From Paenibacillus sp. Soil787 (GTDB taxonomy: Bacteria > Bacillota > Bacilli > Paenibacillales > NBRC-103111), in assembly GCF_001429545.1 (NCBI RefSeq), contig NZ_LMSP01000045.1, positions 125,731 to 189,730 on the forward strand: a stretch of DNA of 64,000 nucleotides, written 5' to 3'. How positions within the stretch are numbered: the stretch's first letter is position 1; each line of letters starts with the position of its first letter. The notes under the pieces were generated by a model. It saw only the letters and a list, made by a program, of their open reading frames with translations, was not told the DNA's origin and ran no database searches. Shown here piece after piece: positions 1 to 8,092 of this stretch. The position numbers were made by a program, and so were the translations under genes.

Positions 1-599
1 GCATTGAAGATGATCAATTCGCCCAACGCAAACCGGATAAAGGGCTAATCACGAAAAAAGAAATTCGTGTATTAAGCGTCAGTCAATTAGCTTTACAAGT
101 GGATAGTGTCGTATGGGATATTGGCACTTGTACAGGTTCCATTGCCATTGAGGCAGCACGCATAGCTCGTGAAGGCGCCGTATTTGCTATCGAGAAAAAC
201 GAAGACGATCTCCAAAATTGCTTGGAAAACAGCGCCAAATTTCGTGTTGATCTTACGGCCGTGCATGGCAGAGCACCAAAGGGTCTCGATGCTTTCGATG
301 ATCCGGATGCGATCTTTATTGGCGGAAGCGGCGGAGAGATGCAAGAGCTGCTTGAAATATGTGCAGCTAGACTGAAGCCGAATGGCAGGATTGTGTTGAA
401 TGCAGCGACGATAGAGACGTTATACGAGGCTGATAAGACGTTCGAGAAGGTTGGTTTCGGGACGCAAATTTCGCTTGTACAAGTATCGCGCAGCAAGCCT
501 ATCCTTCATATGAAACGATTCGATGCACTGAATCCGATCTACATCATCACAGCGCAGCGCAAGCAGACAGATATTGAGGGAGGAACAGGTGATGAGTAA
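1..599 (+). CDS. cbiT: Cobalt-precorrin-6B/7 decarboxylating C15-methyltransferase, CbiT domain (5' truncated)
   Basis: The reading frame is open from the window edge (first full codon at base 3), so only the C-terminal part is present. It reads through the CbiT-type linker [12 protein letters not shown] and the SAM-binding glycine motif [15 protein letters not shown], then [12 protein letters not shown] near the middle of the domain. The family methylates C15 of the corrin ring and decarboxylates the C12 acetate. The GTG at base 99 lies inside conserved sequence and cannot be the start. The missing part may be a normal CbiT N-terminus or a fused CbiE domain (CobL type); the window cannot tell. 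Its stop overlaps the start of the next cobalamin gene, so it is part of that operon. Confidence 0.9.
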   Translation, partial: IEDDQFAQRKPDKGLITKKEIRVLSVSQLALQVDSVVWDIGTCTGSIAIEAARIAREGAVFAIEKNEDDLQNCLENSAKFRVDLTAVHGRAPKGLDAFDDPDAIFIGGSGGEMQELLEICAARLKPNGRIVLNAATIETLYEADKTFEKVGFGTQISLVQVSRSKPILHMKRFDALNPIYIITAQRKQTDIEGGTGDE

Positions 600-1302
600 T
601 CTCGGCACGCTGTATGGTTTGGGTGTTGGCCCAGGCGATCCGGAATTAATTACGGTTAAGGCTTTTCGATTGTTAAAAGAATGTCCAGTAATCGCCTACC
701 CAAGAAAGAAGCGTGGAGCCAAGAGCTATGCGCTAGCGATTACGGAGCTATACGTGAATACAGAGCAAAAAGAAATGATGGGGCTCACTTTTCCAATGAC
801 AAGGGATAAAGAAGCGCTTGAAATGCAATGGACGAAGACAGTTGAAAGTGTTTGGGCTCATTTGGTCCAAGGGAAAGATGTTGCTTTCGTGACGGAAGGC
901 GATCCGATGATTTACAGTACCTACATTCACTTGATGCGTCTTATGAACGAACGTCATCCTGAAGTAAAGGCTGTCTCTATTCCAGGGATTTCTTCGATTA
1001 ACGCGTCTGCTTCCCGTTTGGGTATCCCCTTAGCGGATGGTGATGAGCAAATTGCCATTGTCCCGGCTATGGACGACTACGACAAGATGCGCAAGGCTAT
1101 CGAAGAACATGATTGTGTCGTGTTCATCAAAGTCGCTAAAGTGATAGATTTGATGCTATCCGTACTTCGCGATCTCGGACTCGTGAATAAGGCATCCGTT
1201 TTAACCAAAGTCACTTCCTCGGAAGAAGAGATTTGGCGTAATGTGGAAGAACTGCAAGGACGAGAATTAGAATATTTAACCTTGATGGTGGTGAGAAAAT
1301 AG
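592..1302 (+). CDS. cbiL: Precorrin-2/cobalt-factor II C20-methyltransferase
   Basis: This SAM-dependent uroporphyrin-III-type methyltransferase adds the C20 methyl group in corrin synthesis. The N-terminal [17 protein letters not shown] is the family signature, followed by [12 protein letters not shown] and the [15 protein letters not shown] segment near residue 130. Its 236 residues fit the CobI/CbiL family. The ATG at 592 is chosen because AGGGAGGAACAGGTG lies directly before it; the in-frame TTG at 574 has no such site. It overlaps the upstream cbiT stop by eight bases and abuts cbiF with no gap, so translation is probably coupled. Since cbiG lies in the same operon, the anaerobic (cobalt-early) name is preferred over cobI. 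Confidence 0.93.
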   Translation: MSNLGTLYGLGVGPGDPELITVKAFRLLKECPVIAYPRKKRGAKSYALAITELYVNTEQKEMMGLTFPMTRDKEALEMQWTKTVESVWAHLVQGKDVAFVTEGDPMIYSTYIHLMRLMNERHPEVKAVSIPGISSINASASRLGIPLADGDEQIAIVPAMDDYDKMRKAIEEHDCVVFIKVAKVIDLMLSVLRDLGLVNKASVLTKVTSSEEEIWRNVEELQGRELEYLTLMVVRK

Positions 1303-2079
1303 ATGAAACTCTATATTATTGGCGCGGGGCCGGGAGATCCGGATTTGATCACAGTGAAAGGATTAAAGCTTCTTCAACAAGCTGATGTTGTGATGTATAC
1401 GGATTCGCTTGTGAATGAAGAGTTGATCGCTAAGGCGAAGCCTGAAGCAGAGATATTGAAAAGCTCCGGTATGGAGCTGGTGGAAATGGTGGGCATCATT
1501 GTCGACCGGCTTAAACAGGGGAAGATGGTCGTACGCGTACATACCGGAGATCCGGCCATGTTCGGTGCGACGATGGAACAAATCGCTTTGCTGCGTAAAG
1601 AAAACATTGGCTATGAAATCATTCCAGGCGTTAGCTCCGTTTTCGCTTCAGCCGCGGCTGTTGGTGCAGAGCTCACGATTCCAGACCTTACCCAAACGGT
1701 TATTCTGACTCGAGCGGAAGGTCGTACGCCAGTTCCGGAGCTTGAGAAATTGCGGGATCTTGCCGCTCATCATTGTACAATCGCTTTGTTCCTAAGTGCT
1801 ACTTTAATCAAAAAAGTCGTTAGCGAGTTTATGGAGGCGGGGTGGAACGAGGAGACACCTGTTGCGGTTGTTCAGCGTGCTACTTGGCCGGATCAGCTTA
1901 TCGTTCGTACAACGGTAGGAAAGCTGGAAGAGGATATGCGGAGCCATGGTATCCGTTCGCATGCGATGATTCTGGCAGGCTGGGCGCTGGATCCAGAAAT
2001 TCATGGCAAAGAGGAGTATCGCTCCAAGTTATATGATAAATCATTTACACACCGCTTCCGCAGAGGTGTTAAGCCATGA
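1303..2079 (+). CDS. cbiF: Cobalt-precorrin-4 C11-methyltransferase
   Basis: The 258-residue product is a tetrapyrrole methyltransferase of the CbiF/CobM type. The N-terminus MKLYIIGAGPGDPDLITVKG carries the GAGPGDPDL loop, followed by VRVHTGDPAMFGATMEQ, then IPGVSSVFASAAAVGAELT and the LTRAEGRTPVPE segment typical of C11-methyltransferases. It methylates C11 of cobalt-precorrin-4. The start codon directly follows the cbiL stop, and the stop overlaps the cbiG start by four bases (ATGA). Both features indicate a co-translated operon. Confidence 0.94.
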   Translation: MKLYIIGAGPGDPDLITVKGLKLLQQADVVMYTDSLVNEELIAKAKPEAEILKSSGMELVEMVGIIVDRLKQGKMVVRVHTGDPAMFGATMEQIALLRKENIGYEIIPGVSSVFASAAAVGAELTIPDLTQTVILTRAEGRTPVPELEKLRDLAAHHCTIALFLSATLIKKVVSEFMEAGWNEETPVAVVQRATWPDQLIVRTTVGKLEEDMRSHGIRSHAMILAGWALDPEIHGKEEYRSKLYDKSFTHRFRRGVKP

Positions 2080-3233
2080 CGATTAGCCTGCAAGAGGGAG
2101 TCATTCCTGCTATACGACAGCAAAATGACTATGCGATCGTAGCTATTACGAAGCATGGTGTAGAGATCGCACGCAAGCTGAATGAGCAAATGAGTGGCAC
2201 AGATGTCTACTACATGAGCAAATTCGTCAAAGGTGATGAAGAGCAGCGCTCGATTCAAATGTTCGAGGGAAGTGTCCGTTTATTATTTCCAGCGCTATTT
2301 CCCGCATACCAAGGACTTATTATCATCATTTCTTTAGGTGCTGTTGTTCGTATGATTGCTCCGCTGCTGAAGGATAAGAAGAAAGATCCTGGCGTTGTTG
2401 TTATTGATGATAACGGGGAGCACGTCATCAGCGTGCTTTCTGGGCATTTGGGTGGCGCCAATGAGTTAACCCATGAGGTTGCAGCTGCTATTGATGCAAG
2501 GGCAGTGATTACTACGGCATCGGATGTTCAGAAAACGATTCCTGTCGACCTCTTCGGCCGCCGTTTCGGCTGGGTTTGGGACTCGGCAGATAAACTGACC
2601 CCGGTCAGCGCTGCTGTCGTTAATGAAGAGCGAATTGCTGTTATTCAGGAATCAGGTGAACCGAATTGGTGGACGCATGAGCGACCTATACCCGTCAATA
2701 TTAGGCGGTTCACATCGATTTCGGATGGTCGAGCAAGCGAGCCGAATGCCGTACTGCTCATCACACATCGTCTTCTGAGGCCAGAAGAGGAAAGCATTTT
2801 AACTAATGGTGTGTTGTACAGGCCGAAAGTTATTATTCTCGGAATAGGCTGTAACCGCGGAACTTCAGCAGATGAAATTGAACAAGTCATACAAGTTACA
2901 CTTGAAGAGCTATCATTTTCCATACGATGCGTGAAAGCAGTCTGCACGATCGACTTAAAAAAGGACGAAGCAGGCTTGCTTGAGGTTACTCGTAATCATG
3001 GCTGGGAGTTCATAACCTATACACCTGAAGAGTTGAACACCGTTACCGTTGAGGCACCTTCGGAGACTGTGTATCAGTTTACAGGAGCGTATGCGGTAAG
3101 TGAGCCGGCGGTTAAGCTTTATACGGGTCAAGACAAGCTGGCTCTAGTTAAGAAAAAATCAGGAAATGTCACGATTTCTGTGGGATTGCTCGACTTTTCC
3201 GCTGCTGCTCCATTGCAGCAAGGCGGCTTGTGA
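2076..3233 (+). CDS. cbiG: Cobalt-precorrin-5A hydrolase CbiG
   Basis: CbiG opens the delta-lactone of cobalt-precorrin-5A and releases acetaldehyde, a step specific to the anaerobic cobalamin pathway. The 385-residue protein shows the three usual parts: an N-terminal segment with IIIISLGAVVRMIAPLL and VIDDNGEHVISVLSGHLGGA (about residues 84-130), a variable middle, and a C-terminal domain starting KVIILGIGCNRGTSADEIEQ (about 250) with AVCTIDLKKDEAGL. The ATG sits in an ATGA overlap with cbiF. The 3' end overlaps cbiA. This gene is the best evidence that the operon is the cobalt-early route. Confidence 0.93.
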   Translation: MTISLQEGVIPAIRQQNDYAIVAITKHGVEIARKLNEQMSGTDVYYMSKFVKGDEEQRSIQMFEGSVRLLFPALFPAYQGLIIIISLGAVVRMIAPLLKDKKKDPGVVVIDDNGEHVISVLSGHLGGANELTHEVAAAIDARAVITTASDVQKTIPVDLFGRRFGWVWDSADKLTPVSAAVVNEERIAVIQESGEPNWWTHERPIPVNIRRFTSISDGRASEPNAVLLITHRLLRPEEESILTNGVLYRPKVIILGIGCNRGTSADEIEQVIQVTLEELSFSIRCVKAVCTIDLKKDEAGLLEVTRNHGWEFITYTPEELNTVTVEAPSETVYQFTGAYAVSEPAVKLYTGQDKLALVKKKSGNVTISVGLLDFSAAAPLQQGGL

Positions 3234-4621
3234 TGGATCGGCGGATTGTCATTGCAGGAACCGGCAGCGGAGTAGGGAAGACCACCTTGACCATCGGCAT
3301 TATGGCTGCTTTACAGAAACGTGGAATTACGGTTCAGGGATTTAAGTGCGGTCCCGATTATATTGATCCCACTTATCATTCAGCCGTAACGGGAAGACCT
3401 TCACGCAACTTGGATTCATGGATGACGGGGCGTGAAGCGGTAAAGGAAATATTTGAACGCGGAAGTCAAGCTTCAGATATTTCGATTATCGAAGGGGTTA
3501 TGGGGATGTTTGATGGCAAAAACCCACTGACGGATGAAGGCAGTACCGCGGATATAGGACGCATTCTAGGTGCTCCGATCGTGTTAATTGTCAACATTGC
3601 CAGTATGGCAAGAAGCGCCGCTGCGATCGTGAAAGGCTTTCAGCAGTTTGGTCAAGGCGATAACATTGTAGGTGTTATTGCCAATCGAGCAGGCAGCGAA
3701 GGGCATTATAAGATGGTAAAGCAAGCTATCGAGCAGGAATGCGGTGTTCCTGTTCTTGGGTATTTGCCTCGTGATGTGAACATTGAGCTTCCCGAAAGAC
3801 ATTTAGGTTTGGTTCCATCGATTGAGCGAGGCGAGCTCCGACCTTTTTTTGAGCTTTTGGCTGAAAAAGTGACCGCACATATAGATTTGGACCTTTTGTT
3901 GGATTTAGCCGCAGCTGAGCCAATAGATTGTAAGTCCGTTTTATTCACTAGCCAAGATCAACTTGATGCATCTAAACGAGTTAAAATCGCGATCGCCAAA
4001 GATGCCGCATTTCACTTCTATTATCCGGAAAATCTGGAGCTGTTAGAGGCGGGAGGTGCGGAATGTGTTTTCTTCTCGCCGCTTGCAGGTGAAGAGATTC
4101 CTCTTGATGCGGATGGGCTATACATTGGTGGAGGGTTTCCCGAAGAATTCGCTGAACGATTAGCTGTCGAAGAAGGGGTTAAAGCCTCTGTTCGCAGCCG
4201 AATTGAGGAAGGTATTCCGACCCTCGCTGAATGTGGTGGATTTATGTTCCTCACCGAACAAATTGTAGATACAACAGGAAATGAGTTTCCAATGGTTGGT
4301 GTGATCCCCGGAAAAGTCACCATGCAAACGAAGTTAGCAGCTTTAGGTTACCGCGAGGCTACTGGTGTAGAAGGAAACTTCTTGCTGCGGAGCGGTGAAG
4401 AGGCTCGCGGTCATGAATTTCATTATTCAACTTTTCAAGCTAATGAGCGTGCGGAAGTGAAAGCTGCCTTTCAATCGAAGGGGAGACTAGGAACCAAAGC
4501 AGACGGATTTCTCAAAGGGAATCTCATTGCTGGTTATACACATTTGCATTTCGCCTCTAATCCGAACATGGTGAAGGCATGGATTCATGCGTGTGCGCAG
4601 TATCAACAAAGCCGTAAATAA
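3233..4621 (+). CDS. cbiA: Cobyrinate a,c-diamide synthase
   Basis: This ATP- and glutamine-dependent enzyme amidates the a and c carboxylates of cobyrinate. It has an N-terminal P-loop (GTGSGVGKTTLT, about residues 9-20), the substrate motif KCGPDYIDPTYH, and a C-terminal class I glutaminase-like domain with YIGGGFPEEFAE, the nucleophile region LAECGGFMFL and the final GYTHLHFASNP. At 462 residues it is full length. Two starts are possible, GTG at 3230 and ATG at 3233; the ATG, in a TGATG overlap with the cbiG stop, is preferred. It is the last gene of the operon and is followed by a strong hairpin. Confidence 0.93.
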   Translation: MDRRIVIAGTGSGVGKTTLTIGIMAALQKRGITVQGFKCGPDYIDPTYHSAVTGRPSRNLDSWMTGREAVKEIFERGSQASDISIIEGVMGMFDGKNPLTDEGSTADIGRILGAPIVLIVNIASMARSAAAIVKGFQQFGQGDNIVGVIANRAGSEGHYKMVKQAIEQECGVPVLGYLPRDVNIELPERHLGLVPSIERGELRPFFELLAEKVTAHIDLDLLLDLAAAEPIDCKSVLFTSQDQLDASKRVKIAIAKDAAFHFYYPENLELLEAGGAECVFFSPLAGEEIPLDADGLYIGGGFPEEFAERLAVEEGVKASVRSRIEEGIPTLAECGGFMFLTEQIVDTTGNEFPMVGVIPGKVTMQTKLAALGYREATGVEGNFLLRSGEEARGHEFHYSTFQANERAEVKAAFQSKGRLGTKADGFLKGNLIAGYTHLHFASNPNMVKAWIHACAQYQQSRK

Positions 4622-4625
4622 CAAT

Positions 4626-4663
4626 GAAACCCCTTAGCTTAAGTGAGCTAGGGGGTTTCTTCA
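4626..4663 (+). terminator. Rho-independent terminator of the cobalamin operon
   Basis: A perfect 14-base inverted repeat (GAAACCCCTTAGCT and AGCTAGGGGGTTTC with a single G-U-type mismatch) encloses a six-base loop five bases after the cbiA stop. A short T-rich tail follows. The convergent small gene ends at 4669, so the hairpin may act in both directions. Confidence 0.8.
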
Positions 4664-4668
4664 TGCCA

Positions 4669-4935
4669 TTATTTTATGAAGGTAAGAGCTTGATCCGCAA
4701 TTGAATATTTGTAACGATCAAGACAGTTGCAAAGGTAATCTTTGCGACAGATCGGGCAAGGTTCTTTCATCAATCTATTCAAATCAGTCACTTTGCCGAT
4801 ACCGGTTTCGGAATCTCTTTCGAAGAAAAGACGACATTTATTGCGGTCTTTAAGGGAAACAACGACTTCGAAAAGACCATTTTTTTTGTTATCACTAACT
4901 ATTGTTGCATCTACTACCTGCGGATCGTATGCCAT
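4669..4935 (-). CDS. Conserved hypothetical protein with a C-terminal CxxC/CxC cluster
   Basis: This 88-residue protein is not assigned to a characterised family. Near its C-terminus it has CPICRKDYLCNC (about residues 60-71), four cysteines arranged as CxxC and CxC, which could bind a metal. The rest is hydrophilic with no signal peptide or membrane segment. The start is strong: AGGAGG lies seven bases upstream of the ATG, behind a copy of the palindromic cassette, and a good sigma-A promoter (5000-5028) precedes it. It converges on the cobalamin operon. A real gene is likely because of its complete expression signals. Confidence 0.75.
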   Translation of the reverse strand: MAYDPQVVDATIVSDNKKNGLFEVVVSLKDRNKCRLFFERDSETGIGKVTDLNRLMKEPCPICRKDYLCNCLDRYKYSIADQALTFIK

Positions 4936-4942
4936 TGTAATT

Positions 4943-4985
4943 CCTCCTAAGAGTTTTGCTTTAGCAAAACTTTCTACGTAAGCTT
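4943..4985 (-). repeat. Palindromic SD-linked cassette, family A, copy 1
   Basis: On the minus strand the order is CTTACG, a short spacer, the perfect palindrome AGTTTTGCTAAAGCAAAACT (4952-4971), then CTTAGGAGG, the ribosome-binding site of the hypothetical gene ending at 4669. The palindrome and SD block match the copy before spmA (49611-49650) base for base. It lies between the predicted promoter and the start codon, so it would be transcribed in the leader. Confidence 0.85.
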
Positions 4986-4999
4986 GCGCGCATTAGTAT

Positions 5000-5028
5000 A
5001 TTATATAAATAAAAAAGATTTAATTCAA
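5000..5028 (-). promoter_or_regulatory. Sigma-A promoter for the minus-strand hypothetical gene
   Basis: Reading the minus strand, TTGAAT (5028-5023) and TATAAT (5005-5000) are separated by exactly 17 bases. The -10 is consensus and the -35 matches four of six bases. It points toward the gene starting at 4935. The -35 lies just before the ribosome-binding site of the divergent gene at 5046. Confidence 0.65.
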
Positions 5029-5045
5029 TAGGAGGGCCTACACTC

Positions 5046-5291
5046 GTGATTATGGACTATTGTGAGCAGGAAATTACGGAAGGGAAGATGCAGCTCCACA
5101 TCGGTCTTCAGTTTGAAGATGAGCCTGATTCCTTATATGTAGCGGAGTTAGAGCTGGGGGATAATGGAGTTGTCAGGGAGTGGAAGCTGTTCTTTAACGG
5201 GTTTGACTGTAACTATACCTTTCGTCCTGCGGAAAGAGAATCGTTAGTCCGATATGCAGCCGAACAAGGAATCACGATCCAAGAACGTTAG
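5046..5291 (+). CDS. Conserved hypothetical protein, 81 residues
   Basis: This is a small acidic cytoplasmic protein of unknown function, without signal peptide, membrane segment or recognisable motif; the stretch LYVAELELGDNGVVREWKLF suggests a compact beta-rich fold. AGGAGG at 5031-5036 is nine bases from the GTG at 5046, which makes GTG the better start; the ATG two codons later would be fifteen bases away. It is divergent from the hypothetical gene ending at 4669. Its stop overlaps the stop of the convergent gene ending at 5288 by three bases. Confidence 0.7.
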   Translation: MIMDYCEQEITEGKMQLHIGLQFEDEPDSLYVAELELGDNGVVREWKLFFNGFDCNYTFRPAERESLVRYAAEQGITIQER

Positions 5292-5500
5292 GAAGCATGA
5301 AAAAAGGAATCATCACCATGCGAATGGTTCAAATTCCTTGATTTGTGTTTATGATTTTGTTTCGTTAGTAATTGTTTCCGTGTAGGCGTTGTTTTGGTTA
5401 CTGGGTTGACTCCATGCCAATGCAATCGATGGATAGCAGGATCGAGCTTGCCTTCGCGTAAACTTCGTTGTCGATTTCTTTGTGCTTGGGTTCGTGACAT
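5288..5500 (-). CDS. Small basic conserved hypothetical protein (MSRTQAQRNRQ type)
   Basis: The 70-residue product is very basic: an Arg/Gln-rich start (MSRTQAQRNRQRSLREGK), a central LHWHGVNPVTKTTPT block and a His/Lys-rich tail (KQNHKHKSRN). I recognise it as a type of short conserved Bacillales protein without known function; the charge would allow nucleic acid binding, which is only a guess. The start at 5500 has GAGGAA seven bases upstream, so the 16 residues added by the longer frame are not used. The stop overlaps that of the convergent upstream gene. Confidence 0.65.
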   Translation of the reverse strand: MSRTQAQRNRQRSLREGKLDPAIHRLHWHGVNPVTKTTPTRKQLLTKQNHKHKSRNLNHSHGDDSFFHAS

Positions 5501-5632
5501 TTGGATTCCTCTTTTCCTCTTACAAAATTGATTGTTAGTCAAGTTCATTTTAATGAATCATTTGGCCAGGAGCAATGGAAAGTTTTCGTATAACTTATTA
5601 ATTCAACCTCATCGTAGAAAAGGGTGATAGCT

Positions 5633-5809
5633 TTGCGTATTCAAATTCAACTAGCCGTATCAGGCGAATTGGTTAAGCAGGATGTACTTGAAATAGCGGA
5701 ATATAAACTAGGTGAAATGACGGATGAAGAAATCGAAAGCGCGATTGAAATCAAAATCCGAACATGGGTAGATCGCATGGTGCAAGTTGAATGGGAAGTG
5801 CTTGAATAA
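5633..5809 (+). CDS. Conserved hypothetical protein, 58 residues
   Basis: A small acidic protein of unknown function; the central part (TDEEIESAIEIKIRTWVDRM) looks like an amphipathic helix. No membrane segment or metal motif is seen. The TTG at 5633 is preferred because AAAGGGTG lies about seven bases upstream; the GTG at 5624 lies within that ribosome-binding site. A strong terminator follows 27 bases after the stop, which supports a single-gene transcription unit. Confidence 0.6.
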   Translation: MRIQIQLAVSGELVKQDVLEIAEYKLGEMTDEEIESAIEIKIRTWVDRMVQVEWEVLE

Positions 5810-5835
5810 CGAAGCAAGGATCGCATGAAAGTATA

Positions 5836-5874
5836 GAGCTCCGAAGGAGGTTAAATCCTCTTCGGAGCTCTTTG
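5836..5874 (+). terminator. Rho-independent terminator
   Basis: GAGCTCCGAAGGAGG and TCCTCTTCGGAGCTC form a near-perfect 15-base stem around TTAAA, followed by TTTG. It closes the unit of the small gene at 5633 and may also serve the convergent gene ending at 5894. Confidence 0.75.
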
Positions 5875-5893
5875 TATGCAAGCTTATGTATGG

Positions 5894-6079
5894 TTAGTGA
5901 ACGATGTTGCCCACTCCTGTCTTTTGCAAGGCGTGTTCCCAGCTAGGGTAGTAATACAGGGCGTTTTTCATAAGATCAGGATGCAGCTTCTTCACATTTT
6001 TTTTGGCTAACGACTCCCCGGTGTTGTGAAGCTGTACAATGTGGCCTAATACTTCGTCAGCGCTCATGTTTAGCTCCAT
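5894..6079 (-). CDS. Conserved hypothetical protein, 61 residues
   Basis: A short soluble protein (MELNMSADEVLGHIVQLHN...) with several leucine-rich helical stretches and a conserved-looking YYYPSWEHALQKTGVGN tail. I do not recognise a characterised family. The ATG at 6079 is preferred: the GAAAGGAG site (6091-6098) is about eleven bases upstream, while a start at 6100 would place the site inside the gene. It is convergent with the gene at 5633 and divergent from steA. Confidence 0.6.
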   Translation of the reverse strand: MELNMSADEVLGHIVQLHNTGESLAKKNVKKLHPDLMKNALYYYPSWEHALQKTGVGNIVH

Positions 6080-6200
6080 GGATGTTTCAACTCCTTTCAA
6101 TTAGAATATAACCCAATACTTGCCATCGGATGGGTAAAATATACATAGAATATAGTGGCAAAGGACAAAATAAGTGGGCCAAGAGACGAAAGGAAAGTCG

Positions 6201-7364
6201 GTGTCTATCATGAATTGGCCCTCATTGTCATTGTTTTCTTCGAAGCCGCTGCCGCTCTGCAAAGGGAAGATTAGCGTAGGGGCGATTACGAAAGTATTGC
6301 TGCGTGATTTGCCGCCAGGCCGAATTGTTGTTTTACAGCACCGTGACCTAGATGAAGTCATTGCACAGGAACTCATCGATCGTAAAGTTAAAGCAATCAT
6401 TAATTGCCGCTCAACGATGAGTGGCACGTATCCGACCCAAGGTCCCTTGCTGCTGCTGCAGCAGCATATACCGATTTGGGAAGTAGAGTCGTCTGCGTTT
6501 GAAGTTTTTGAATCGAGCAAGGAAATTGCGATTTATGAGGATAGGATCATCGTCGGAGATCAACTTATCTCCTGTACCGCATTTACACGTGAGAATTGGA
6601 TAAGCTTGCAGCAGCTTGCGAATGATCAATCGTCAAGACTATTGGAGCAATTTATTGATAATACATTAACCTATGCAATTCGGGAGAAGCAAGCTGTTAT
6701 GGAGCCGCTGCCTTCACTTCCTCTAAGGGTAAATTGCGAGGGTAAGCACGTGTTGGTTGTTTCCAGAAGGAAGGGGTATAAGAAGGATTTACTTGCTGCA
6801 AAAGCATTTATCTCAAAGATCAAGCCGATTCTTATTGGAGTTGATGGGGGAGCCGATGCGCTGCTGGAATGCGGTTATCAACCGGATCTCATTGTTGGAG
6901 ATATGGACAGTGTGACGGATCGAGCACTAATGTGCGGGGCGGAATTAATTGTCCATGCCTACCCAAATGGAACAGCACCGGGAATGGCTCGAACGAACGC
7001 ATTAGGGTTATTCGCGCACGTACTGCCATGTTTCGGAACCAGTGAGGACGCGGCGCTTTTACTTGCCTTTGAGCAGCGGGGGGAGTGGCTAGTTACGGTA
7101 GGCGCGCATACCCACATGATTGATTTTCTGGAAAAAGGGAGGGAAGGCATGGGAAGTACACTTCTTGTTCGGATGAAGATAGGGTCGCGTTTGGTTGATA
7201 TCAAAAGTATAGGTGCCCTGTATAAGCAGCCATATCTATGGACGAAAGAGGTAGCGACCACTGTTTTTCTTTCGCTTTTCTTTATTTCTTTAGGGCTTTT
7301 TCAGCTTCACTGGATTTTGAAACGAGTTGCTCATGTTGTTTGGCATCTTGGAGGTGAAGGATGA
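6201..7364 (+). CDS. steA: SteA-like protein (putative cytokinetic ring / thiamin pyrophosphokinase-like fold)
   Basis: The 387-residue protein resembles the SteA family, named after an actinobacterial division-site protein that affects cell envelope integrity. A predicted beta-rich N-terminal half (PPGRIVVLQHRDLDEV, about 38-53) is followed by a thiamin pyrophosphokinase-like domain with GVDGGAD (213-219) and GDMDS (233-237). One transmembrane helix lies near the C-terminus. The GTG at 6201 has AGGAAAG just upstream; GTG 6174 and ATG 6210 are alternatives. It overlaps the glycosyltransferase gene by four bases, so it belongs to an envelope operon. The role in division is inferred from the family, not shown here. 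Confidence 0.8.
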   Translation: MSIMNWPSLSLFSSKPLPLCKGKISVGAITKVLLRDLPPGRIVVLQHRDLDEVIAQELIDRKVKAIINCRSTMSGTYPTQGPLLLLQQHIPIWEVESSAFEVFESSKEIAIYEDRIIVGDQLISCTAFTRENWISLQQLANDQSSRLLEQFIDNTLTYAIREKQAVMEPLPSLPLRVNCEGKHVLVVSRRKGYKKDLLAAKAFISKIKPILIGVDGGADALLECGYQPDLIVGDMDSVTDRALMCGAELIVHAYPNGTAPGMARTNALGLFAHVLPCFGTSEDAALLLAFEQRGEWLVTVGAHTHMIDFLEKGREGMGSTLLVRMKIGSRLVDIKSIGALYKQPYLWTKEVATTVFLSLFFISLGLFQLHWILKRVAHVVWHLGGEG

Positions 7365-8092
7365 AGCCGTATCTATCCATCATTATTCCAGCTTGGAATG
7401 AAGCCAGCACGATTCCGAGTACACTTCAACATCTGTTGAATCAGGCCGAAATCATTTGGGGGGCGGGAATGAGTTTCGAAATTATTGTGGTCGACGATGG
7501 CAGTGTCGATAATACCTATGAGGTTGCTTGGCCTTGGGTGGACAAGCTGGTCAAGCATAATCGCCGCCGCGGCAAAGGAGCGGCGCTGCAATCAGGTGTC
7601 GCCAAGGCACGCGGCGACCTGCTGCTCTTCCTTGACGCCGACCTGCAGGCAACGGCCGGGGAGGCGCTCGTCCTCATCGAGCCGCTGCTGCGGCGCGAAG
7701 CGGATATGGCGATAGCGAAGCTGCCGCCTTCCGGCGCCAAAGCAGGCTTCGGCTTGGTCAAGGGCTTGGCCCGCCGCGGTATTCACCGACTCAGCGGCTA
7801 TAAGACCGAAGCTCCCTTGTCCGGACAGCGCGCGGTGCGTGCTGATCGGCTGCGGGAGCTTGGGGGGTTCGCGCGCGGCTTCGGCGTGGAAGTCGCGCTA
7901 ACGATCGATGCGGTGAGGCATGGCCTGCGCATCGTAGAGTTGGACTTGCCCATCACGCACCGGGAGACGGGGCGGGATTGGCAAGGGTACATGCACCGCG
8001 GCAGGCAATTCGCCGCGGTAGGTTTGACACTTCTGACTCGCTGGAAGGAGAGGAAGCGCGTATGGTTCTCATCGGATCGATCCTCGATCTGA
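7361..8092 (+). CDS. Family 2 glycosyltransferase
   Basis: The 243-residue protein has a GT-A fold like dolichyl/polyprenyl-phosphate sugar transferases. The N-terminus YLSIIIPAWNEASTIPSTL is followed by IIVVDDGSVDNTYEVA, the conserved RRGKGAALQSGVAKARGD and the metal-binding LLFLDADLQ (DxD). It lacks the C-terminal membrane helices of many such enzymes, so it probably acts at the cytoplasmic face. It sits between steA (ATGA overlap) and a polyprenyl-phosphate sugar-1-phosphate transferase-like gene (31-base overlap). The acceptor and sugar cannot be read from the sequence. Bases 7560-8000 are clearly more GC-rich than the flanks. Confidence 0.85.
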   Translation: MKPYLSIIIPAWNEASTIPSTLQHLLNQAEIIWGAGMSFEIIVVDDGSVDNTYEVAWPWVDKLVKHNRRRGKGAALQSGVAKARGDLLLFLDADLQATAGEALVLIEPLLRREADMAIAKLPPSGAKAGFGLVKGLARRGIHRLSGYKTEAPLSGQRAVRADRLRELGGFARGFGVEVALTIDAVRHGLRIVELDLPITHRETGRDWQGYMHRGRQFAAVGLTLLTRWKERKRVWFSSDRSSI